64,000 nt of DNA from the NCBI RefSeq assembly GCF_020554865.1, contig NZ_JAJCIC010000012.1:51224-115223 (forward strand), given 5' to 3'. This DNA comes from Lacrimispora sp. 210928-DFI.3.58. GTDB lineage: Bacteria; Bacillota; Clostridia; Lachnospirales; Lachnospiraceae. Below the pieces are notes generated by a model. The model did not search any database. It saw nothing but the letters and a program-made list of their open reading frames with translations, and was not told the DNA's origin. The position numbers were made by a program, and so were the translations under genes. Positions 8,354 through 16,408 of the stretch are shown here, in pieces (within the stretch, counting starts at the first letter, position 1; the number at the start of each line of letters is the position of its first letter).

Positions 8354-9718
8354 ATGGAATTCAGAATCGAACATGATTCAATGGGCGAAATTCAGGTTCC
8401 GGCAGACCGCTACTGGGGTGCGCAGACCCAGAGAAGCTTTGAAAACTTCAAGATCGGCATTGAGAAGATACCGGAGGAGGTCATCCGCGCCTTCGCGGTT
8501 TTAAAGAAGGCGGCTGCCATGGCGAACAACCGCTTAGGCAAGCTGGATGACAGACGTCTTTCCCTGATCTCACAGGTATGTGATGAGATCCTGGAGGGAA
8601 AATTGGACGGCAATTTCCCCTTAGCTGTATGGCAGACCGGAAGCGGCACTCAGTCCAACATGAACGTAAACGAGGTGATCGCGGGCAGAGGCAACGAGAT
8701 CGCAGGTGAAAAGCTTCTTCATCCCAACGACCATTCCAACATGTCCCAGAGTTCCAACGATACCTTCCCCACAGCCATGCACATTGCAGCCGCAATCGCC
8801 ATTGAGGACAAGCTGCTTCCCAGCATTGATCTTCTGGCCGGCACCTTTGAGCGCCTGATGCGCGAAAATGAGGGCATCATCAAGACAGGGCGCACCCATC
8901 TCCAGGATGCGACTCCCATCACCTTTTCCCAGGAGATCAGCGGCTGGAAAAATATGCTGGAGAAATCCCGTGAAATGCTGGTAATGAGCCTTTCCGGCCT
9001 CCGCGAGCTGGCTTTAGGCGGCACCGCCGTCGGAACAGGCTTAAATGCTCCGGAGGGCTTTGATGTGGAGGTGGCAAAGGCCATATCCGAGCTCACAGGA
9101 CGGGAGTTTAAAACGGCTGCCAACAAGTTCCACTCCCTGACCAGCAAGGACGAGCTGGTATTTGCCCACGGCGCCTTAAAGGCACTGGCCGCCAACATGA
9201 TGAAGATCGCCAATGATGTGCGCTGGCTTTCCAGCGGCCCGCGCTGCGGCCTGGGAGAGATCTTTATCCCTGAAAATGAACCCGGCAGCTCCATTATGCC
9301 CGGCAAGGTAAACCCGACACAGTGTGAGTCCGTTACCATGGTGGCTGTACAGGTTATGGCTAATGACGTGGCTGTCGGCATGGCCGCCTCCCAGGGCAAC
9401 TTTGAATTGAATGTGTTTATGCCTGTATGCATTTACAATTTTTTACAGTCCGTAAGGCTGCTTTCCGATTCCCTGGTATCCTTTAACAACAACTGCGCTG
9501 TTGGGATCAGGGCCAACAGGGAAAAAATGGGCGAGAATCTTCACCGTTCCCTGATGTTAGTCACCTGCCTGAATCCTTACATTGGCTATGAAAATGCTGC
9601 CAAAACAGCGAAGAAAGCCTACAAGGAGAACATTTCCCTAAAGGAGGCCTGTGTGGAGCTTGGCTTTTTGACTGCCGAGCGGTTTGATGAGGTATTTAAA
9701 CCGGAAAAAATGGTATAG
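8354..9718 (+). CDS. fumC: Class II fumarate hydratase
   Basis: Cytoplasmic fumarase interconverting fumarate and L-malate. 454 residues from the ATG at 8354, which follows GAGGAGG and starts the family-typical MEFRIEHDSMGEIQVPADRYWGAQTQRS. The superfamily signature GSSIMPGKVNPTQCE is intact, GRTHLQDATP carries the catalytic-site His-Thr, and GNFELNVFMPV distinguishes fumarase from aspartase, whose signature reads PAKVNPVIPE. No iron-sulfur cluster is needed, unusual for strict anaerobes that often use the two-subunit class I enzyme. The malic enzyme gene follows after 61 bases, so malate can go on to pyruvate. Confidence 0.95.
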   Translation: MEFRIEHDSMGEIQVPADRYWGAQTQRSFENFKIGIEKIPEEVIRAFAVLKKAAAMANNRLGKLDDRRLSLISQVCDEILEGKLDGNFPLAVWQTGSGTQSNMNVNEVIAGRGNEIAGEKLLHPNDHSNMSQSSNDTFPTAMHIAAAIAIEDKLLPSIDLLAGTFERLMRENEGIIKTGRTHLQDATPITFSQEISGWKNMLEKSREMLVMSLSGLRELALGGTAVGTGLNAPEGFDVEVAKAISELTGREFKTAANKFHSLTSKDELVFAHGALKALAANMMKIANDVRWLSSGPRCGLGEIFIPENEPGSSIMPGKVNPTQCESVTMVAVQVMANDVAVGMAASQGNFELNVFMPVCIYNFLQSVRLLSDSLVSFNNNCAVGIRANREKMGENLHRSLMLVTCLNPYIGYENAAKTAKKAYKENISLKEACVELGFLTAERFDEVFKPEKMV

Positions 9719-9779
9719 CATGGCGGCATCAGAATCCTGCACAGATAGAACGAATCAGAAAAAAAGGAGAACAAAAACT

Positions 9780-10949
9780 ATGGATATCAATCAAGCATCT
9801 CTGAATATGCATTACGAATTAGGCGGAAAGATCGAGGTCATTTCCCGCAAAAAGATCGAGACCAGAGAGGATCTGTCCCTGGCCTACACTCCGGGTGTGG
9901 CAGAGCCCTGCCGCGTGATCGCAAAGGACTATGAGCAGTCCTTTAAGCTGACCCGCCGTTCCAATCTGGTTGCCGTTATCACAGACGGCACTGCCGTACT
10001 GGGTCTGGGGGATATCGGCCCCGCAGCCGGCATGCCTGTTATGGAGGGAAAATGTGCCCTGTTTAAAGAATTTGCAGGCGTTGATGCATTCCCGCTGTGC
10101 ATTGACTCAAAGGATACGGACACCATCGTCCAGACCATTTACCTCATATCCAAAAGCTTCGGAGGCATCAACCTGGAGGACATTGCCGCTCCCAGATGCT
10201 TCGAGATCGAGCGCCGCTTAAAGGAGCTGTGTGATATCCCTGTATTCCACGACGACCAGCACGGCACTGCCATCGTAGTTGCCGCTGCCCTGTTAAATGC
10301 AGTAAAGGTGACAAAGAAGGAAATGGGCAAATTAAAGATCGTCATCAACGGCGCCGGAGCAGCAGGCATTGCAATCGGAAAGCATCTGATCAACATGGGC
10401 TTTGGAAATGTCATCATGTGCGATATTAACGGTATTATCTGCGAAGGCGACGAGGGCCTCAATCCAGGCCAGGAGGAGATCTCCCATATCAGCAACCCGG
10501 AGCATGAGCACGGTAAGCTGGCTGACGCCTTAAAGGGCGCCGATGTCTTCGTAGGCGTATCCCGTCCCAATCTGGTGACAAAGGAAATGGTAGCCACCAT
10601 GAATAACGGCATCGTATTTGCCATGGCAAATCCCACCCCTGAGATCATGCCTGACGAGGCGCTGGCAGGCGGCGCAGCTGTTGTGGGGACCGGCCGCTCC
10701 GACTTCCCCAACCAGATCAACAACGTGCTCGTATTCCCCGGCATTTTCAAGGGAGCACTGTCTGTCCGTGCAAAGGAGATCACGGAAAGCATGAAGCAGC
10801 GCACCTCCTACGCCATCGCCAGCATTATCCCCGATGAGGAGCTGACTGCCGAGAACATCATCGCATCACCGCTCAATAAATCCGTAGCCGATGTGGTGGC
10901 AAAGGCTGTGGCCGACGTGGCAATTGAAGAGGGGACCGCACGGATCTAA
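9780..10949 (+). CDS. NAD(P)-dependent malic enzyme
   Basis: Oxidative decarboxylation of L-malate to pyruvate and CO2. 389 residues from the ATG at 9780 (site AAAAGGAG), the short bacterial MaeB-core type without a phosphotransacetylase domain. Seen: [50 protein letters not shown] with the metal-binding acidic residues, and Rossmann motif [15 protein letters not shown]. It follows fumC in the same direction, giving a compact fumarate-to-pyruvate pair, and ends in a strong terminator shared with the convergent LysR gene. Confidence 0.95.
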   Translation: MDINQASLNMHYELGGKIEVISRKKIETREDLSLAYTPGVAEPCRVIAKDYEQSFKLTRRSNLVAVITDGTAVLGLGDIGPAAGMPVMEGKCALFKEFAGVDAFPLCIDSKDTDTIVQTIYLISKSFGGINLEDIAAPRCFEIERRLKELCDIPVFHDDQHGTAIVVAAALLNAVKVTKKEMGKLKIVINGAGAAGIAIGKHLINMGFGNVIMCDINGIICEGDEGLNPGQEEISHISNPEHEHGKLADALKGADVFVGVSRPNLVTKEMVATMNNGIVFAMANPTPEIMPDEALAGGAAVVGTGRSDFPNQINNVLVFPGIFKGALSVRAKEITESMKQRTSYAIASIIPDEELTAENIIASPLNKSVADVVAKAVADVAIEEGTARI

Positions 10950-10963
10950 ATCTATCATCTGCT

Positions 10964-11005
10964 TAAAATGCCTGGACTACGATCTCTTTTTTCCAGGCAT
11001 TTTTT
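10964..11005. terminator. Terminator between malic enzyme and LysR genes
   Basis: AAAATGCCTGGA pairs with TCCAGGCATTTT around a 15-base loop, with T runs on the plus strand after the stem. It ends the fumC-malic enzyme transcript and lies 16 bases before the 3' end of the convergent LysR gene. Confidence 0.85.
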
Positions 11006-11020
11006 ATCTCTATCTCCTAT

Positions 11021-11911
11021 TCAGGACGACAGCCGGATACCATCCATATCCTTCACCGCTTCCCGCACCAGATCGATCAGCTCTTCCGAAGCAGAATGAT
11101 GAAAAGTTCTGTTTTGAACCGCATAGCAGATGCGGTCAGGCGGACCGCTGGTAATCTCATGCAGTTCTATGGGAAACTGGCCTGCAAGAGAGTGTGCAAT
11201 GGAAACAGGCATAAACGACCACATTTTAAAATGCAGGATAAATTGTTCAATCTTGTTCAGCGTGCGCAGATACAGGCGGGAGCGGGAGTCGGAACCAAAC
11301 CAGAACTGTCCCCATGCCTGGTAATCCGCTGCCCAGACAGATAAAATCTCCTGCTGCGGGTCAAGCTGTGTCGGGTGGACCGGCCCGGAAGGCAGCATCC
11401 CTGCCGGGCAGATGAGGACCACCTTTTCATGGAATATATCTGTAAATTCCAGATTTTTTGCATCTGAGGTGGAGGATACAAAGGCCAGATCATATAGTCC
11501 ATGTGCGATCTGTTTATAAATTTCCTGGGTATGGAGCGTATCGATCAGCAGATGGAGTTCTGGCTTTCGCTCCATGCATTGCCTGTAAACGGAGGGAAGG
11601 ACATAGCTGTTGAAGGATTCCACTGCTGCGATGCGCAGAAGGTCTGCGTCTTCGCTGTCCGTAAGCTTTTTGGATTCTGTGACCAGTATCTTCCATCTGT
11701 CTGCAATCTGTACGAACTGTTTTCCGGCAGGTGTCAGCGCCTGCAGCCTCCCTCCTCTTTTTCTCTCGATCAGAGTGCATCCCAGCTCCTTCTCCAGCAG
11801 CAGAATACTGCGGCTTAGAGCTGGTTCTGAAATAAATAAGCTCTCTGCTGCCTTTGTAAAGCTTCCAAATTGTACGACCGCTAAAAATGCATCAATCTGT
11901 GTATCTGTCAT
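11021..11911 (-). CDS. LysR-family transcriptional regulator, divergent from the aldolase locus
   Basis: 296-residue DNA-binding regulator; start at 11911 has AGGAG six bases upstream and gives MTDTQIDAFLAVVQFGSFTKAAESLFISEPALSRSI..., the LysR winged helix at residues 1-60. The rest is the periplasmic-binding-fold effector domain. It is transcribed away from the RraA-dehydrogenase-GltS genes, and the shared 174-base region holds several ATAACA/TGTTAT repeats, so it very likely controls that operon and itself. Effector unknown, perhaps a 2-oxo or hydroxy acid. Confidence 0.93.
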   Translation of the reverse strand: MTDTQIDAFLAVVQFGSFTKAAESLFISEPALSRSILLLEKELGCTLIERKRGGRLQALTPAGKQFVQIADRWKILVTESKKLTDSEDADLLRIAAVESFNSYVLPSVYRQCMERKPELHLLIDTLHTQEIYKQIAHGLYDLAFVSSTSDAKNLEFTDIFHEKVVLICPAGMLPSGPVHPTQLDPQQEILSVWAADYQAWGQFWFGSDSRSRLYLRTLNKIEQFILHFKMWSFMPVSIAHSLAGQFPIELHEITSGPPDRICYAVQNRTFHHSASEELIDLVREAVKDMDGIRLSS

Positions 11912-11951
11912 CCCGTTCTCCTTTCGGTAGGTAAATGGAGCTTCTAACCAC

Positions 11952-11970
11952 ATTATAACATATTTGTTAT
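11952..11970 (-). promoter_or_regulatory. LysR-gene -10 element overlapped by a palindrome
   Basis: TATAAT on the minus strand (11957-11952) overlaps the inverted repeat ATAACA-TATT-TGTTAT at 11955-11970. This arrangement suits autorepression of the LysR gene. No good -35 hexamer is visible. Confidence 0.5.
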
Positions 11971-11999
11971 TAATTTGATAAGATATTTCGAATTCACTT

Positions 12000-12038
12000 A
12001 TAACAAAAATACTGTTATTCTTATCTCATAAGAATAAC
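12000..12038. promoter_or_regulatory. Candidate LysR operator upstream of the RraA-family gene
   Basis: A perfect inverted repeat GTTATTCTTA-TCTCA-TAAGAATAAC occupies 12014-12038 and contains a T-N11-A LysR-box core. It is preceded by ATAACA at 12000-12005, which pairs with TGTTAT at 12013-12018. The aldolase gene starts 47 bases downstream. Confidence 0.55.
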
Positions 12039-12085
12039 CATCGCAGTTTCCGGAACAAGCGTATGAGAAGAAAAGGAGAAAAAAC

Positions 12086-12775
12086 ATGTCAACAGCAGGA
12101 TTACGGATTTTTACTGATTTTGAGCGTCCAGATAAGGAGCTGATCGAAGCCTTCCGCGGGATCCCCGTTGCGAATATTTCCGATTGTATGGGAAGGCTGT
12201 TTGTTATGGCCTCCCAGATCAAGCCCATGGGAAAAAAACAGACACTCCTCGGACCAGCCTTCACCGTCAAGGCTGCCATTGGCGACAACCTTCTGTTCAA
12301 CAAAGCCATTGCACTGGCAAAGCCGGGGGATGTCATCGTGGTTGATGCGATCGGCGATATGAACCAAAGCGTATGCGGAGACCTTATGTACCAGTTCGCC
12401 ATGAAAAAGGGAATTGCAGGTTTTGTGGTGGACGGAGTTGTGCGGGATGTGGCATTTTTGAGGGATCATGACTTTGCGGTGTATGCCCGCGGAGTAACCC
12501 CGCGCGGCCCCTACAAAAATGGCTACGGCGAGATCAATACGGACATTTCCTGCGGAAATCAGGTGGTCCATCCCGGCGATATTATTACGGCCGATGAGGA
12601 CGGCGTGCTGGTGATCCGTCCGGCTGACGCCCCTGAGCTTTTAAAGAAGGCGCTGGCCGTTGTGGAGAGAGAGAAGGAATTTGACAAAATCATCGCTGAT
12701 GGAATGTGGGAGCAGAGCAAGGGCTTTGAAATGATCGAAAACCAGGTGGCAAAATGCGGCTTTGAGATCTATTAG
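12086..12775 (+). CDS. RraA-family aldolase/decarboxylase (HMG aldolase-like)
   Basis: 229-residue member of the RraA/4-hydroxy-4-methyl-2-oxoglutarate aldolase fold. Family enzymes are metal-dependent pyruvate aldolases that cleave 4-hydroxy-2-oxo dicarboxylates; others lack catalysis. The active-site signature is present: GDLM at 98-101 and DGVVRD with Arg120-Asp121, so an active aldolase or oxaloacetate decarboxylase is plausible. Preceded by AAAAGGAG. It opens a probable operon with a hydroxyacid dehydrogenase and a GltS-type symporter, a context that argues for catabolism rather than RNase E inhibition, since Firmicutes have no classical RNase E target for RraA. Confidence 0.85.
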   Translation: MSTAGLRIFTDFERPDKELIEAFRGIPVANISDCMGRLFVMASQIKPMGKKQTLLGPAFTVKAAIGDNLLFNKAIALAKPGDVIVVDAIGDMNQSVCGDLMYQFAMKKGIAGFVVDGVVRDVAFLRDHDFAVYARGVTPRGPYKNGYGEINTDISCGNQVVHPGDIITADEDGVLVIRPADAPELLKKALAVVEREKEFDKIIADGMWEQSKGFEMIENQVAKCGFEIY

Positions 12776-12812
12776 ACGCCAAAATAGGAGAAGAGGATGG
12801 AGTGACATAAGC

Positions 12813-13736
12813 ATGAAGATCTATTTAAATGAATTTATACATCCGGACGCCGCCTCCCATTTAAGGAGCCAGGCTGAGGTGGTGACAAATTTTGACCATA
12901 TAGAGGAGTTGGACGGCATTATCGTACGCGGCACACAGGTGACGGGAGAGATGATCCGGGCCGCTAAGAACTTAAAGGTGATCGGACGGCATGGAATTGC
13001 CATGAACATCATCGACCTGGATGCTGCAAGAGAGTGCGGTGTCCGGGTGTTAAATACCCCCAGGACAAATGCCAACTCTGTTGCGGAATATATTGTGGGA
13101 TGCTTTCTTGCCATGAGCCGCCATTTTTACGAATGTAATGTGAAGCTGCGCAGAGGCGCATTCACAAGGATCGCGCCGCCGGATCTTCTTGGAAGTGATG
13201 TCAGCGGAAAAACAGTGGGCCTGGTAGGCATGGGAAATATCTCCCAGCTTGTGGCAAAGATCATGAGAAACGCATTTGACTGTGAAATATGCGGTTATGA
13301 TCCATTTGTGGATAATGAAAGGGCTGCTGCCCTTGGCTTCAAAAAATACGAGCGGCTGGAGGATCTGTTAGAGGTCAGCGACCTCGTCAATATCAGTGTT
13401 CCATTGAGCAAAGGCACTGTCGGCCTTGTCTCAGGGGATATGTTCCGCCACTTTAAACCGGGGGCAATCCTTGTAAATGCGGCCAGAGGACAGATCGTAA
13501 ATGAAGACGGCCTTTACTGCGCCCTGACAGAGGGTCCTCTAAAGGCAGCCGCCTTTGATACCTTTGCGGTTGAGCCTCTTCCAAAGGACAGCAAACTGCT
13601 GACCCTTGAAAATTTCTCTGCTACTCCCCATATTGGAGGAAACACAGAGGAAGCCCTATACCGCACTGGTATAGCTGTTGTCGACAATGTGATCAATGTC
13701 ATCAAGGGACAGCCTGCGGACGGGATCATCGTATAA
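12813..13736 (+). CDS. D-2-hydroxyacid dehydrogenase (SerA/PGDH-like, short form)
   Basis: 307-residue NAD-dependent oxidoreductase of the D-isomer-specific 2-hydroxyacid family. Start at 12813; the longer open frame upstream overlaps the preceding gene and lacks support. Rossmann motif GLVGMGN at 136-142, catalytic Arg225 in NAARGQIV, Glu254 in FAVEPLP and His273 in TPHIGG are all present. There is no ACT regulatory domain, so this is not a complete feedback-regulated SerA. Together with the aldolase and symporter it probably oxidises or reduces an imported hydroxy or keto dicarboxylate. Actual substrate unknown. Confidence 0.9.
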   Translation: MKIYLNEFIHPDAASHLRSQAEVVTNFDHIEELDGIIVRGTQVTGEMIRAAKNLKVIGRHGIAMNIIDLDAARECGVRVLNTPRTNANSVAEYIVGCFLAMSRHFYECNVKLRRGAFTRIAPPDLLGSDVSGKTVGLVGMGNISQLVAKIMRNAFDCEICGYDPFVDNERAAALGFKKYERLEDLLEVSDLVNISVPLSKGTVGLVSGDMFRHFKPGAILVNAARGQIVNEDGLYCALTEGPLKAAAFDTFAVEPLPKDSKLLTLENFSATPHIGGNTEEALYRTGIAVVDNVINVIKGQPADGIIV

Positions 13737-13756
13737 AAAGAATTGGGGGATAAGGT

Positions 13757-15058
13757 ATGTTTTCAACGGTATTTCATGATTTAATGATGCTCTTTGTTTT
13801 TCTGCTGGCCGGTTTTGCCATCCGCGAGATATTTAAGCCGCTACAGAGATTGTTTATTCCGGCGTCTGTCCTCGGAGGCTTGATCGCATTGATCCTGGGC
13901 CCCCAGTGCATTGGCCTGATCGAGATTCCCGAAACCTTCGGACAGATGGCAAGCCCCATGATCGGCATTGTTATGACGGCAATGATCCTCGGATCGACCA
14001 TCACCCGCGGAAAATTAAAAAGCTATGCATCCACCACAAATGTAGAATGCCTTGTTTACTTCGGGCAGATGGGCATCGGCCTGCTGGTGGGAAAGCTTTT
14101 AGGCTGCCTATGGCCCAGCCTCCCAAAGCATTGGGGCATCTTAAGCGTATATGCATTCTTCGGCGGACACGGCGCAGCATCAAGTGCAGGAAACTTTTAT
14201 GAGTCCTATGGCTGCGAGGGCGCTCTGGATCTTGGCATCATACTGGCAACGCTGGGACTCATGCTGGCAATGCTTGTAGGCGTGGTCATTGTAAATATCG
14301 GCGTGCGCCGGGGCTGGGCAAAGGTTGTCAGCATGGATGCATCCGATGCAACCCTCTATGGAGGCGTCATCCCTGAAAAGCAGCAGAAGGCCATTGGCTT
14401 TGGAACCGTATCCGGCGGCAGCATCAACTCCCTGGCACTGCAGCTTGGCCTCATCCTGCTGTCCATCTATGTAGGTGATCTCATTTTTGAGCCTATTGGA
14501 AATCTGTTTCCTCTGGCAAAGCAGTTTCCGTCCTTTCTTCACGGTATGGTTGGAGGAGCTATTGTATGGTTTCTCATGCTCAGGACCCATACGGATGGAT
14601 ATCTGGATTCTAAGAGCATCAGCACGATCTCCGGCCTTGCTCTTGAGATCTGTGTGACCTCCGCAGTGGCCACCTTAAATATTGGCTTACTCGCATCCTT
14701 TATTGTACCGATCATCATCATGACAGTGATCATGGTTAGCTTTACCATTATTGCATGCTTCTATTTTGGAAAGCGCTGGTTAAAAAAGGATTGGTTTGAA
14801 ACCATGTGCTGCATTTTTGGACAATCCCTGGGGTCCTCTACCACCGCAATTGCCCTTGGACGCTGTGTAGACCCGAATGGAGAGACCTCTGCCTACGATT
14901 CCTTCGGCGTAGCCGCCAGCATCTTTGGACCTTTAGCCGCGATACTTGTAGCCATTATGCCTTTACTGACACTCACAAGTGATATCACCGTTATCGTTAT
15001 TGGCCTGGGTGTGGCTGCCGCCAACATTATCATTGGGGAAACCGTACTTAAAAAATAG
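13757..15058 (+). CDS. Sodium/glutamate symporter family transporter (GltS-like)
   Basis: 433-residue membrane protein with about ten to twelve helices and two repeat halves, matching the GltS family that imports glutamate or related dicarboxylates with sodium. Conserved-looking stretches include FFGGHGAASSAGNFYESYG in the first half and FGQSLGSSTTAIALGRCVDP in the second, the paired glycine/serine-rich loops. It begins 20 bases after the dehydrogenase gene and is the probable uptake step for the operon. The partner enzymes suggest the substrate is a hydroxy or keto dicarboxylate rather than glutamate itself. Confidence 0.88.
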   Translation: MFSTVFHDLMMLFVFLLAGFAIREIFKPLQRLFIPASVLGGLIALILGPQCIGLIEIPETFGQMASPMIGIVMTAMILGSTITRGKLKSYASTTNVECLVYFGQMGIGLLVGKLLGCLWPSLPKHWGILSVYAFFGGHGAASSAGNFYESYGCEGALDLGIILATLGLMLAMLVGVVIVNIGVRRGWAKVVSMDASDATLYGGVIPEKQQKAIGFGTVSGGSINSLALQLGLILLSIYVGDLIFEPIGNLFPLAKQFPSFLHGMVGGAIVWFLMLRTHTDGYLDSKSISTISGLALEICVTSAVATLNIGLLASFIVPIIIMTVIMVSFTIIACFYFGKRWLKKDWFETMCCIFGQSLGSSTTAIALGRCVDPNGETSAYDSFGVAASIFGPLAAILVAIMPLLTLTSDITVIVIGLGVAAANIIIGETVLKK

Positions 15059-15073
15059 TAACATTTAAAAATC

Positions 15074-15976
15074 TCAACTATCCAATAAAGTCGTCTGGCA
15101 CAGCACCCGTTCAAATTCGCGGGCTGCTGTGCTTAATGGCTTTCTGGTATCTTTTACAAGGCTGATGCAGCGCGTTGGCAGCTTCTCTTTTAAGTTAAGA
15201 TAGAATATTTCTCCCCGTTCCACTGGCTCCTTCACAAAAAAATCCGGCAGAAAGCCGATACCCAGGTTATGCTTTATGAGCGGCAGGATCTCCCCTGCGG
15301 AGGCTGCCTCAATATCCGGCTCCATGGTCAGGCCGTGGCTTAAGAAGAACTGGCTGTAAAGGCTAAACGTCTGGGTAAAGGGGGACAGACAGATGAAAGG
15401 ATACTGAAGCATTTCTTTTAAGGAAATAGCCCTGCCTGACAGCGCCTTATATTTCGGTCCCCCAACCGGGGACTCGCAGTAGGACTTAAGAGGGATCTCC
15501 AAAAGCGGCTTCGGGATATCCGCCGGCGTGGTGACTACTGCAAAATCCACAATGCCATTTTTCAGCGCAGTGACTGCCTGGGGCGTGGAGTAGTTGGAAA
15601 TATGGAGCTTAACCCCCGGATAGGCATCGTGGAAGGCCTCCAGCTTTGACATCAGGATGCCATGGAGGGCCGATGCGCTGCAGCCAATAGACAGAATGCC
15701 GCTCTGTAGGCTGGTGGAGCTTAACACCTCTGCCTCCCCTGCCGCCAGCTGCTCATAGGCAATGGCCACATGATCATACAGCTTTTCTCCCTCAGGTGTC
15801 AGGGCGATTCCACGGTTGCTCCGCACAAACAGACGGCAGCCCAGCTCATGCTCCAGATTGTTCATAGCCCTGGTAATATTGGGCTGGTTATTCAGCAGTA
15901 TCTTTGCAGCCTGGGTAAAGCTTTTGTATCTCGCCACATAGTAGAAAATCCGGTAATAATCATAATTGACTGCCAT
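15074..15976 (-). CDS. LysR-family transcriptional regulator
   Basis: 300-residue regulator with an N-terminal winged helix (DYYRIFYYVARYKSFTQAAK...NQPNITRAMNNLEHELGCRL) and a substrate-binding domain. Start chosen at 15976, the methionine preceding the conserved NYDYY; an alternative start lies ten codons upstream. Convergent with gltS (15 bases apart), so it may regulate that operon or something else; the divergent neighbour is the MATE gene beyond a large hairpin. Confidence 0.9.
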   Translation of the reverse strand: MAVNYDYYRIFYYVARYKSFTQAAKILLNNQPNITRAMNNLEHELGCRLFVRSNRGIALTPEGEKLYDHVAIAYEQLAAGEAEVLSSTSLQSGILSIGCSASALHGILMSKLEAFHDAYPGVKLHISNYSTPQAVTALKNGIVDFAVVTTPADIPKPLLEIPLKSYCESPVGGPKYKALSGRAISLKEMLQYPFICLSPFTQTFSLYSQFFLSHGLTMEPDIEAASAGEILPLIKHNLGIGFLPDFFVKEPVERGEIFYLNLKEKLPTRCISLVKDTRKPLSTAAREFERVLCQTTLLDS

Positions 15977-16062
15977 TCCCTTTCTCTTCTCCTCTCTCGC
16001 TGCCATGTCAAATTAATATAGTTCATATCTCAAATATACCTTTTACATCTTACCTGATTGCG

Positions 16063-16091
16063 ATTATACTATAAAGTCGGATATGGCACAA
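16063..16091 (-). promoter_or_regulatory. Promoter of the second LysR gene
   Basis: On the minus strand TTGTGC (16091-16086), a 17-base spacer and TATAAT (16068-16063), about 90 bases upstream of the LysR start. Confidence 0.55.
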
Positions 16092-16109
16092 GCCGGGAAG
16101 CACTTGCGT

Positions 16110-16346
16110 TTCCGCATCTTGTGCTGTGGCTGCCGGGAGGACGGCTGGAAGCTCCGGGTTTCGGACATAAGAAGCACTAAGACACCTGCTTTTTTCTAAA
16201 AGCCAGAGCCGCATCAAAGGAACTCGCTGCGCTCAAACAAGCATTGCTGCGGCTCTGAATGAAAAAATCAGCTGCCTAAGTGCTTCTAAATGTCCTGCAA
16301 AGTCGCACCAGCCGTCCTCCCGGCAGCCACAGCACAAGATGCGGAA
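16110..16346. repeat. Giant imperfect intergenic hairpin element (~237 bp)
   Basis: Outer arms 16110-16148 and 16308-16346 are perfect 39-base inverted complements. Inside, pairing continues imperfectly (left GGACATAAGAAGCACTAAG against right CTAAGTGCTTCTAAATGTCC) and closes with AGAGCCGCA/TGCGGCTCT near 16205 and 16249. It fills most of the 432-base gap between the LysR and MATE genes, codes for nothing recognisable, and looks like a dispersed palindromic element or a structured RNA. Confidence 0.8.
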
Positions 16347-16408
16347 TCCAAAGAAAATCCATCCGGCTGCCAGATAATGATCATTGAATTTAGAGGAGCG
16401 TGCGAAAA

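Noticed and set aside
10139..10804. 221-codon open frame on the minus strand
   Set aside because: Antisense to the malic enzyme gene, with no motif or ribosome site.
12086..12775. Annotation as RraA, regulator of ribonuclease E activity
   Set aside because: The fold matches, but the Arg-Asp active-site pair and operon context point to an aldolase-type enzyme.
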